Part shown: positions 8,690 through 14,534 of the stretch, piece after piece
How positions within the stretch are numbered: the stretch's first letter is position 1
How the letters are laid out: each line of letters opens with the position of its first letter
NCBI GenBank assembly: GCA_012965455.1
Contig: DTSG01000143.1
Location: 1 to 14,534, forward strand
Source of the DNA: Planctomycetaceae bacterium
GTDB taxonomy: Bacteria; Planctomycetota; Planctomycetia; Pirellulales; Pirellulaceae
Length of the DNA: 14,534 bases
Direction of reading: 5' to 3'
Translations under genes and position numbers: made by a program
The notes under the pieces: model-generated
Databases searched by the model: none
The model's input: the letters and a program-made list of their open reading frames with translations, nothing else
Told to the model about the DNA's origin: nothing

Positions 8690-8694
8690 GGAGG
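8690..8694 (+). promoter_or_regulatory. Strong ribosome binding site deciding a GTG start
   Basis: GGAGG followed by TGTATC and then GTG at 8701. This places the start of the first HlyD-type adaptor at the GTG rather than at the TTG 8599 that opens the frame 34 codons earlier. Confidence 0.75.
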
Positions 8695-8700
8695 TGTATC

Positions 8701-10170
8701 GTGCCAACTGAAAATTCTCAATCCACGCCACGGAAAATAACGCGCTGGGTCGGCGGGCTTTTTGTCGTAACGTGTATCGGTGGTCTCTTGTCTTGGGGTA
8801 TCTATTACGTCCCCTCAATGGTTCTGACAGCTCCGATTAAGAATTCTATGACGTACACGGTGCGGCGGGGAGACCTGCGTGTCACCCTGACAGAACAGGG
8901 AGTGCTTAGCAGCACCGACAATACGGAAATCAGATGCAAGGTTCGTGGACGGAATACTGTTACGTGGGTCATTCCCCCGGGAAGCATCGTAGAGAAAGGT
9001 GACGTCTTAGTTCGCCTTGATACCAAGGTGATTGAAGAATCCCTAAGCTTGCAAAAAACCAACGTGTTTGAAGCGACCGCCACGCTGGCAGAAACTGAAA
9101 CAAACCTGGCCTCGATCAACCTGTCGATTGCGGCCTATGAAAGTGGGGATTACCGCGAGCGGCTCAATACCAAACAGACCGAGGTGATAATTGCTGAATC
9201 AAATTTTGCATCTGCTCAGAAGTTATACGGGCATTCTAAATTGCTGTTTAAGCGTGGGTTTGTGACGGAACTTGAACTTGAAAGCAATGCCTTCACGGTA
9301 ACTCAGGCAGACCTAGAACTAAAGGTGAAAGAGACTGAGCTATTTGTGCTCAAACAGTATACTAAAGCATTAGAACTTGAGAGGATGCGGGGCAATTTAG
9401 AGGCCACTCAATCCAAGATTGCGGCGGACCAGGCCGGATTGCAAACGGACATTGCCCGCCGTGATCGGGCCGCCGTCGAACTGGAAAATTGTACCATCGT
9501 GGCACCTAAATCAGGGTTGGTAATATATCCCACGGCTGCCGCCTGGAAGGACACACCGGATGTTGCCGAAGGCGTTGCCGTTAGCCACGATCAGGTGCTA
9601 TTGATCATGCCTGTCCTCGATACGATGCAAGTACAAATTGGCGTCCATGAGGCCGTTATTGATGAAATACATCCCGGCTTGTCCGCTACTATAACACTGC
9701 CAGATCACGTTTTGGAGGCAAGCGTTACCGATGTGTCCAACATCGCAAAACCGCTGGGTTCGTGGTCTGCAAATGTTGTGAAATATGATACGATAATTCA
9801 GCTGCCTCATACTCCCGGGTTAAAACCAGGCATGAGTGCCGGCGTTGAAATCCTAATTGCAACTCACAAAGATGCACTCTCACTACCGGTCTCCTCGGTC
9901 GTTGACACTTCCGCCGGAACCTTTTGCTGGTTATCTACCGCCAACGGTCCCAAAAAGCAGCAATTGATTCTCGGGGATAGTAATCATATCTTTGTCTTGG
10001 TTGTGCAGGGAGTAAAAGAAGGGGATCAAGTGTTTCTCCACCCACTTACTGACATCGAAGAAGCACAGGACGATGTCGGAAAATTTCTAAGCCAAGCCAT
10101 ACCTACCGACTCCGCAGCTATTACACGGAATCAGAGTTCCGGGTCGAACATAGGAGGGGGAATTCAATGA
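8701..10170 (+). CDS. HlyD/MacA-type periplasmic adaptor (membrane fusion protein), first copy
   Basis: A 489-residue adaptor starting at GTG 8701 with a strong GGAGG site. The frame is open upstream to TTG 8599, but those residues have no ribosome binding site and are not shared with the second copy. A single membrane anchor spans about residues 16-37. It is followed by the first half of the lipoyl-like barrel-sandwich (VRGRNTVTWVIPPGSIVEKG, about 82-108), a long alpha-helical hairpin (about 110-260), the second lipoyl half (CTIVAPKSGLVIYP, about 263-276), and beta-barrel/membrane-proximal domains to about 450. Such proteins bridge an inner-membrane ABC permease and a TolC channel. It overlaps the next gene by ATGA, indicating translational coupling, and is clearly paralogous to that gene. 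The exported substrate is not evident. Confidence 0.9.
   Translation: MPTENSQSTPRKITRWVGGLFVVTCIGGLLSWGIYYVPSMVLTAPIKNSMTYTVRRGDLRVTLTEQGVLSSTDNTEIRCKVRGRNTVTWVIPPGSIVEKGDVLVRLDTKVIEESLSLQKTNVFEATATLAETETNLASINLSIAAYESGDYRERLNTKQTEVIIAESNFASAQKLYGHSKLLFKRGFVTELELESNAFTVTQADLELKVKETELFVLKQYTKALELERMRGNLEATQSKIAADQAGLQTDIARRDRAAVELENCTIVAPKSGLVIYPTAAAWKDTPDVAEGVAVSHDQVLLIMPVLDTMQVQIGVHEAVIDEIHPGLSATITLPDHVLEASVTDVSNIAKPLGSWSANVVKYDTIIQLPHTPGLKPGMSAGVEILIATHKDALSLPVSSVVDTSAGTFCWLSTANGPKKQQLILGDSNHIFVLVVQGVKEGDQVFLHPLTDIEEAQDDVGKFLSQAIPTDSAAITRNQSSGSNIGGGIQ
10153..10157 (+). promoter_or_regulatory. Ribosome binding site of the second adaptor
   Basis: GGAGG (within GGAGGGGG) lies inside the end of the first adaptor gene, upstream of ATG 10167, and supports the ATGA-overlap start. 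Confidence 0.7.
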
Positions 10171-11627
10171 AACACTCAATTCGATCACGAATCCGACCCA
10201 TACTGTTTGTTCTTGCGGTTCTCGTTGCCGCGGTGGTCGGTCGATCTGCATATACTCAGGGATATTTCACACCCGCCGAAGAAGATCCATTTGCCCAGGC
10301 GTTGACCTATCGAGTGATTCGATCCGACATGGCAGTCACCGTGGCGGAGCTAGGATCCCTAGAGAGTTCCGATAATACCAAACTCGTCTGCCGCGTGCGT
10401 GGGCAAAACACGATCACATCGGTTGTCAAAAGCGGTACTTACGTCAAAAAAGGTGAAATCGTGCTGACTCTTGATACCCTGTTTATTGACGAACAAATTT
10501 CCGAAAGGTCAAAATATGCACATTGGTCACGAGCGGGAGCGCAACATTGGCTATCACGGATGACGCGCGCCAAACTCTCCATCCCTGAGTACCTGGAAGG
10601 TCGTTACGTGGCGAGTCTAATGGGGATGGAAAAGGATCTGGCCATCGCGGAATCCCGTTTGCGGACTTCACAAAACATGCTGGCTCATTCCAAGATGTTG
10701 GCCGACCGCGGTTATGTTAGTGAGCTTGATGTGGAACAACGCGAATTCAGTGTAACGACAAGTGAATTATCCGTTGAAAATACGAAGACGCGAATCGAAG
10801 TCTTTAAAAAGACTACCAAGGCACGGGAACTAGGACGACTCGAAGGCGAATTGAAAATCGCTAAGGCTCAGTTTGGGGCGAACGATGAGCGGGCTGAGGC
10901 GGACGCCTCGCGGCGTGACCGCGCGATTACGGAACGGGAATATTGCACCATCCGCGCTCCCAAAGATGGATTGGTCATTCATCCTCGTGCGGCGGACTGG
11001 AAGGGCGCACCCGATATCACTGAGGGCGGCACTGTTAATAAGGAACAAGTGTTATTGCTCATGCCGGATTTAGATAAGATGCAGATCAAAGTTGGTGTGC
11101 ATGAAGCGGTGGTTTCTAAAATTAATGTCGGTTTGCCGACTCGAATTACACTACCAAATCGAGAACCAATTGTCGCTGCAGTTAGCCATGTTGCGGATAT
11201 TGCGCGGCCTCCTTCGCTTGGTTCGGGTGATGTTGTTAAATATGATGTTATCGTAGAACTGCCGCCCATCGCAGACTTGAAGCCGGGCATGAGCGCGGAA
11301 ATTGAGATCGTTTTGGCGGAACACAAGGATGTCCTAGTACTTCCTGTTGCCGCAGTGCTGGAACTGGAAAACGGCTTTCACTGTTGGGTGAAAGCAGGAG
11401 GAAATATCGTAAAACGCACCATTAAACTGGGTGACAGTAACGACATTTTCGTCGTCATCCAGGATGGTTTAAGCGAAGGTGAAGATGTTATCCTCAATCC
11501 GTTAGCCTACATCGACGATGCCCAGCGAGAAGTGTTGGTACCCTTCAACAACAATCCTAATCAAAAAGAGAATCCTGACGAGGCATATCCTCCAATAGAA
11601 AGTCAGGCAGCCGACACAGATGCATGA
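10167..11627 (+). CDS. HlyD/MacA-type periplasmic adaptor, second copy
   Basis: A 486-residue paralogue of the preceding adaptor with the same domain order. It has an N-terminal anchor (about residues 10-30, PILFVLAVLVAAVVG), the first lipoyl half (VRGQNTITSVVKSGTYVKKG), a helical hairpin (about 110-250), the second lipoyl half (CTIRAPKDGLVIHPRAADWK), and C-terminal beta domains with GVHEAVVSKINVGLPTRITL and LKPGMSAEIEI. The two copies share conserved stretches along nearly their whole length, pointing to tandem duplication. They diverge mainly in the hairpin and the C-terminal tail, which is acidic and Pro/Asn-rich here. Its start overlaps the upstream stop (ATGA), and the permease follows after 64 bp. 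The two adaptors may form a mixed ring or serve different partners; that is inference. Confidence 0.9.
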   Translation: MKHSIRSRIRPILFVLAVLVAAVVGRSAYTQGYFTPAEEDPFAQALTYRVIRSDMAVTVAELGSLESSDNTKLVCRVRGQNTITSVVKSGTYVKKGEIVLTLDTLFIDEQISERSKYAHWSRAGAQHWLSRMTRAKLSIPEYLEGRYVASLMGMEKDLAIAESRLRTSQNMLAHSKMLADRGYVSELDVEQREFSVTTSELSVENTKTRIEVFKKTTKARELGRLEGELKIAKAQFGANDERAEADASRRDRAITEREYCTIRAPKDGLVIHPRAADWKGAPDITEGGTVNKEQVLLLMPDLDKMQIKVGVHEAVVSKINVGLPTRITLPNREPIVAAVSHVADIARPPSLGSGDVVKYDVIVELPPIADLKPGMSAEIEIVLAEHKDVLVLPVAAVLELENGFHCWVKAGGNIVKRTIKLGDSNDIFVVIQDGLSEGEDVILNPLAYIDDAQREVLVPFNNNPNQKENPDEAYPPIESQAADTDA

Positions 11628-11691
11628 CGCCCAACCCGTCGCTCCATTCTCTTAGATAACGTTCCCTACCCTACTCTTTTGAGATAGTCCC

Positions 11692-13008
11692 GTGTTTACG
11701 ATGTTTTTCCGCACAATTTACCTAGGAACTCAAAGCCTATTGTTGCACAAAATGCGTGCTGCGCTAGCCGGACTCGGTATCTTCATTGGGACAACCACTG
11801 TCATTTGGTTAGTGGCCGTTGGCGAAGGTGTTAGCCAACGTTCTCAGGATGTAATCAAAGAACTAGGGGCTAAGAATGTTATTGTTCGAACGAAAAAACC
11901 CGCCGAGAGTTCAGGACAGCAAAACGCCCAGGTGAATATTCGGAAGTACGGATTATTACGAGCCGATTATGAACGAATCATTGCCATCATCCCTAGCATT
12001 CGCCGCGCCGTCGCGATGCGTGAATTCAAATATACGTTGCGAGTTGAAGATCGTTCATCCGATTCTAAGCTCGTAGGATGCATGCAACCCTACCGCGAAC
12101 TCAATCAACTTAAAATTGCCCGCGGCAGATGGCTCTCGCAACAAGATCATGGAAAAAAGGTTGTCGTGCTCGCTCACGATACAGCTCGGCGTTTGTTTCC
12201 CTTTCAAAATCCAATCCGCAAGACGGTCTGGGTCGGCAATGAGCTTTACATAGTCGTGGGAGAGACCAAGCCAAGAATGGCTTCAGCTGCAATCGGAGGT
12301 AGCTTGGATGCGCGGGAGTACAATCTAGATGCTTACATCCCCCTAACGACGATGGAAATTCGGATCGGAGACCGCGTGATGAAACGCGTGGGGTCGTCAT
12401 GGCAGGGCGAAGAAGTGCAATTGAGTCAAATCACCATTGGCGTGGATACCATGGAAAACGTGGATGAAACGGCAGCAATTATACAGACCTTGTTGGCAAA
12501 ATATCATACCAATGAAGACTATGCCGTGGTTGTACCGAAGGAATTACTAGTCCAGGCGGAACGGCAACGTGACATGTTTAATTTGTTGCTCGTGGTGATT
12601 GCCGGCATTTCGCTATTGGTCGGTGGGATCGGCATCATGAATATTATGTTATCCACGGTGACCGAACGCACGCGTGAGATTGGGATACGAAGGGCCTTAG
12701 GCGCGAAACGTATCCACATCATTGTTCAATTCATTGTCGAGGCTGTACTGCTCACCGGTGTTGGCGGGATGCTTGGTGTTGTGGCAGGCCTTTGTTGTGC
12801 CCCGTTGTTTCGTGCGGCACGCTCGGTCGTGACTAAGTATTGGCCAGATTTCATCACGGAAGATATGCTGCAAATTGAACCGCAAATCGCGACGTGGTCG
12901 GTGGTTCTGTCGTTTTCTATTGCGGTGTTCTCGGGAATTGTGTTCGGAGTCTACCCGGCGTGGCGTGCAGCGCGGATGGATCCTATTGAGGCGTTAAGAC
13001 ATGAATAG
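11692..13008 (+). CDS. MacB/FtsX-type ABC transporter permease without ATPase domain
   Basis: A 438-residue inner-membrane permease. It has an N-terminal membrane helix (about 15-45, ALAGLGIFIGTTTVIWLVAV), a MacB-type periplasmic core (about 50-285), and three C-terminal helices (about 294-319, 343-373 and 401-427). The FtsX signature ERTREIGIRRALGAK sits at about 324-338, and the end is PAWRAARMDPIEALRHE, typical of complete family members. MacB itself carries an N-terminal ATPase; this protein lacks it, and no Walker A or ABC signature is present. The start is GTG 11692 or ATG 11701; neither has a good ribosome binding site, with only a TGAGAT about 8 nt before the GTG. With the TolC and two HlyD proteins it would form a tripartite export machine, needing an ATP-binding protein encoded elsewhere. 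Confidence 0.9.
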   Translation: MFTMFFRTIYLGTQSLLLHKMRAALAGLGIFIGTTTVIWLVAVGEGVSQRSQDVIKELGAKNVIVRTKKPAESSGQQNAQVNIRKYGLLRADYERIIAIIPSIRRAVAMREFKYTLRVEDRSSDSKLVGCMQPYRELNQLKIARGRWLSQQDHGKKVVVLAHDTARRLFPFQNPIRKTVWVGNELYIVVGETKPRMASAAIGGSLDAREYNLDAYIPLTTMEIRIGDRVMKRVGSSWQGEEVQLSQITIGVDTMENVDETAAIIQTLLAKYHTNEDYAVVVPKELLVQAERQRDMFNLLLVVIAGISLLVGGIGIMNIMLSTVTERTREIGIRRALGAKRIHIIVQFIVEAVLLTGVGGMLGVVAGLCCAPLFRAARSVVTKYWPDFITEDMLQIEPQIATWSVVLSFSIAVFSGIVFGVYPAWRAARMDPIEALRHE

Positions 13009-13124
13009 GTTTGTTTAGCACGGCTTGAAATATTCGCCAGTGTTTGTAGGGCTGGGTCTAAAGATCAAATAACCCAAGGTCTAACTTTTCCCGGTGAATA
13101 TCGGGGTTTGAGAATTCGCTAAAC

Positions 13125-13152
13125 TAGACAACATTGCTATACATTATATAGT
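13125..13152 (+). promoter_or_regulatory. Sigma-70-like promoter candidate for the hydrolase gene
   Basis: TAGACA (13125-13130) and TATAGT (13147-13152) are 16 bp apart, each five of six matches to the housekeeping consensus. Predicted initiation is near 13159, giving a leader of about 68 nt before ATG 13227. Planctomycete promoters are not well characterised, so confidence is moderate. Confidence 0.45.
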
Positions 13153-13156
13153 GGTA

Positions 13157-13181
13157 GTTAACTGATCGTTAACAATCAGTT
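13157..13181 (+). repeat. Inverted repeat at the predicted transcription start (operator or leader hairpin)
   Basis: AACTGAT (13160-13166) and ATCAGTT (13175-13181) form a perfect 7-bp inverted repeat with an 8-nt loop. It overlaps two copies of the palindrome GTTAAC at 13157-13162 and 13168-13173, which are 11 bp apart, about one helical turn. The position immediately after the candidate -10 suits a repressor operator or a 5' leader hairpin. No T-run follows, so it is not an intrinsic terminator. Confidence 0.4.
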
Positions 13182-13226
13182 CTTGCGAGTTTATATGTTC
13201 ACTTGTCCTGCAGGCGGGTTGTCTTT

Positions 13227-14135
13227 ATGAAGTTATTTCATCGTTCGTTGGTGATTGTTTTATGTTGTCTATCGATTACCGGTGGCTTATTTGCTCAAAA
13301 TCCTGCCAAAAAGAAGCAGCCACAGCTACCCCAAGGCGTCGATGTTCTTAAGGACATCGAGTATGCCAAACATGATGGCATTTCCCTAAAATTGGACTTA
13401 TACCTTCCCCAGCAAATCAAAGGGGATGTGCCCGTGATCGTGTTCGTGCACGGTGGCGGTTGGAAAAATGGTAGCAAAGATTCGGGGAAGCGAGGGGCCT
13501 GGCTGGTACCCCATGGCTTCGCTATCGCCAGTATCAGCTATCGACTTACGGACCTAGGTCAATGGCCCGACCAAATCAACGACTGTTATGCAGCAGTACG
13601 CTGGGTTCGAAAAAATGCCAAAAGGTATGGATTAAGTGGTGAGCGAATAGGATGCTGGGGCACATCGGCAGGAGGTCATTTGACAGCGTTAATGGGTACC
13701 CGCACCTTTACCGGCAGGGAGAGAGTTTCCAGTCGAGTGCAAGCGACGGCAGATTGGTTTGGACCCTCAGAGTTACTGACTATGCCGCCAAATAATGTTG
13801 GCAACGGTCGAACTGCAGAAGATGTAGCTAAGAGCAATGGCGCGATACTACTTGGATCGACGGTAAAGGACGTACCAAAACTCGCAAAAGATGCGAGTGC
13901 ATTGGACAACGTATCTGGGGACGATTCACCTTTTCTCATCATGCATGGCACCGCCGATCCGGGAGTTCCTATCAGCCAAAGTGAAAAACTACATGCCGCA
14001 CTTACGGCAGTTGGTGTCCCCTGCACTTTCGTTAAATTGAAAGGGGCAAAACATGGAGGGCCAGAGTTTATCACGCCGGCGTCAAATAAGATATTCCTAG
14101 ACTTTTTCACAGAACATTTGAAGCCTGCTAATTAG
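13227..14135 (+). CDS. Secreted alpha/beta-hydrolase (BD-FAE / HSL-like esterase family)
   Basis: A 302-residue exported hydrolase. ATG 13227 is preferred over the in-frame TTG 13203 because it begins a clean signal peptide (MKLFHRSLVIVLCCLSITGG...FAQ). The oxyanion motif HGGGW starts at His75, the nucleophile elbow GTSAGG places Ser147, and Asp244 (in GTADPGVP) and His276 (in AKHGG) complete the triad, so the enzyme should be active. Length and motifs fit the esterase/lipase group that includes feruloyl and acetyl-xylan esterase-like proteins; in planctomycetes these often sit among polysaccharide-degrading genes. The actual ester substrate cannot be read from the sequence. It probably has its own promoter and is not part of the efflux block. 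It converges on the DUF3500-like gene, with 44 bp between them. Confidence 0.9.
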   Translation: MKLFHRSLVIVLCCLSITGGLFAQNPAKKKQPQLPQGVDVLKDIEYAKHDGISLKLDLYLPQQIKGDVPVIVFVHGGGWKNGSKDSGKRGAWLVPHGFAIASISYRLTDLGQWPDQINDCYAAVRWVRKNAKRYGLSGERIGCWGTSAGGHLTALMGTRTFTGRERVSSRVQATADWFGPSELLTMPPNNVGNGRTAEDVAKSNGAILLGSTVKDVPKLAKDASALDNVSGDDSPFLIMHGTADPGVPISQSEKLHAALTAVGVPCTFVKLKGAKHGGPEFITPASNKIFLDFFTEHLKPAN

Positions 14136-14179
14136 GCCTGCGTCGCGAAAAATCTGCCGCCCCAGTGTCTCTCTCAATC

Positions 14180-14534
14180 TTAAACACCGACTGAATTCTG
14201 GTATGCATTTAAAGTCGGTTTAGGGCGATTTGCAATGTTGACCCAGACATGCACATGAGGGTCACCTCGAAAATACCAGACAAACGACGGGCCTTCCAAA
14301 CGCCAGTTATCCCACAAGCCGTCTTCCCCCAGATCACCTTCCTTGTAAAACGCCAAATGGCAGGCATCCAGACCACCCTGTTGTTTCAAGCACTGCGTGA
14401 CTTCATCCTGATCAGATTGGCGGAACGGTTCCAGTAGCAGTTTCAATACGGATTGCAGGTGCTTTTTCTGGTCGGCTGAAAATTCGGTTACGGGTAAACC
14501 GTCAAATTTTCCAGTCGCTCCGCGAAATCCGACA
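14180..14534 (-). CDS. Partial DUF3500-like protein (C-terminal part; runs off the right edge)
   Basis: A minus-strand frame is open from the right edge to a TAA at 14182-14180, about 117 codons; the N-terminus is outside the window. An internal TTG at 14446 is not taken as the start because the frame continues upstream with family-like sequence (VGFRGATGKFDGLPVTEFSA). Visible motifs are GGLDACHLAFYKEGDLGEDG, then WRLEGPSFVWYFRG and DPHVHVWVNIA. From memory these match the C-terminal region of DUF3500 proteins, which have no established biochemical role, although the conserved His and acidic residues are suggestive of a metal or ligand site. It converges on the hydrolase gene. Confidence 0.8.
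   Translation of the reverse strand, partial: VGFRGATGKFDGLPVTEFSADQKKHLQSVLKLLLEPFRQSDQDEVTQCLKQQGGLDACHLAFYKEGDLGEDGLWDNWRLEGPSFVWYFRGDPHVHVWVNIANRPKPTLNAYQNSVGV

Noticed and set aside
8599..8700. N-terminal extension of the first adaptor from TTG 8599
   Set aside because: A strong GGAGG sits just before GTG 8701, and the paralogue has no matching extension.
13090..13105. Short hairpin CCCG/CGGG after the permease gene, considered as a terminator
   Set aside because: Only a 4-bp stem and followed by GTTTG rather than a T-run.
13676..14110. A 144-codon minus-strand ORF
   Set aside because: It lies entirely within the hydrolase gene, whose catalytic motifs are intact on the plus strand; it is a shadow frame.
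14136..14179. Convergent 44-bp gap, examined for a bidirectional terminator
   Set aside because: No stable inverted repeat is visible.

Overview
The window looks like chromosomal DNA from a planctomycete, most likely of the Pirellulaceae type. This rests on the very long secreted protein that joins an SGNH-like domain, a 'Piru/Ver' membrane-bound dehydrogenase domain, HEAT repeats and a CxxCH heme domain. It also rests on an enlarged TolC-type protein, weak ribosome binding sites at most genes, and moderate GC content. The taxonomic call is inferred from family architecture, not from a marker gene.

Layout. At the left edge (1-422, minus strand) is the N-terminal part of an exported protein with a short coiled coil, cut by the window. 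A 339-bp divergent intergenic region follows. Then comes a 1657-residue exported redox protein (762-5735, plus). After a 239-bp gap with small inverted repeats there is a four-gene plus-strand block: a TolC-like outer-membrane factor (5975-8557), two tandem paralogous HlyD-type adaptors (8701-10170 and 10167-11627, overlapping by ATGA), and a MacB/FtsX-type permease (11692-13008). A promoter-like region with a hairpin separates this block from a secreted alpha/beta-hydrolase (13227-14135, plus). At the right edge, converging on it, is the C-terminal part of a DUF3500-like protein (14180-14534, minus).

How the genes work together. The TolC/HlyD/HlyD/MacB-permease block has the parts of a tripartite ABC efflux or export machine spanning both membranes. 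The ATP-binding subunit is missing: the permease lacks a fused ATPase and no ATPase gene lies beside it in this window. The large redox protein appears to put a sugar-dehydrogenase-like propeller, a carbohydrate-binding-type discoidin domain, an azurin-like copper domain and a c-type heme domain on one chain, suggesting an intramolecular electron path outside the cytoplasm. Its SGNH domain has lost the usual catalytic residues. The alpha/beta-hydrolase has an intact catalytic triad and may be a secreted carbohydrate or ester hydrolase.

The most noteworthy points are the domain chain of the 1657-residue protein with a complete type-1 copper site, the efflux block without an ATPase, the paired adaptors, and the oversized TolC homologue. 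No tRNA, rRNA, CRISPR array, insertion sequence or phage gene was seen.
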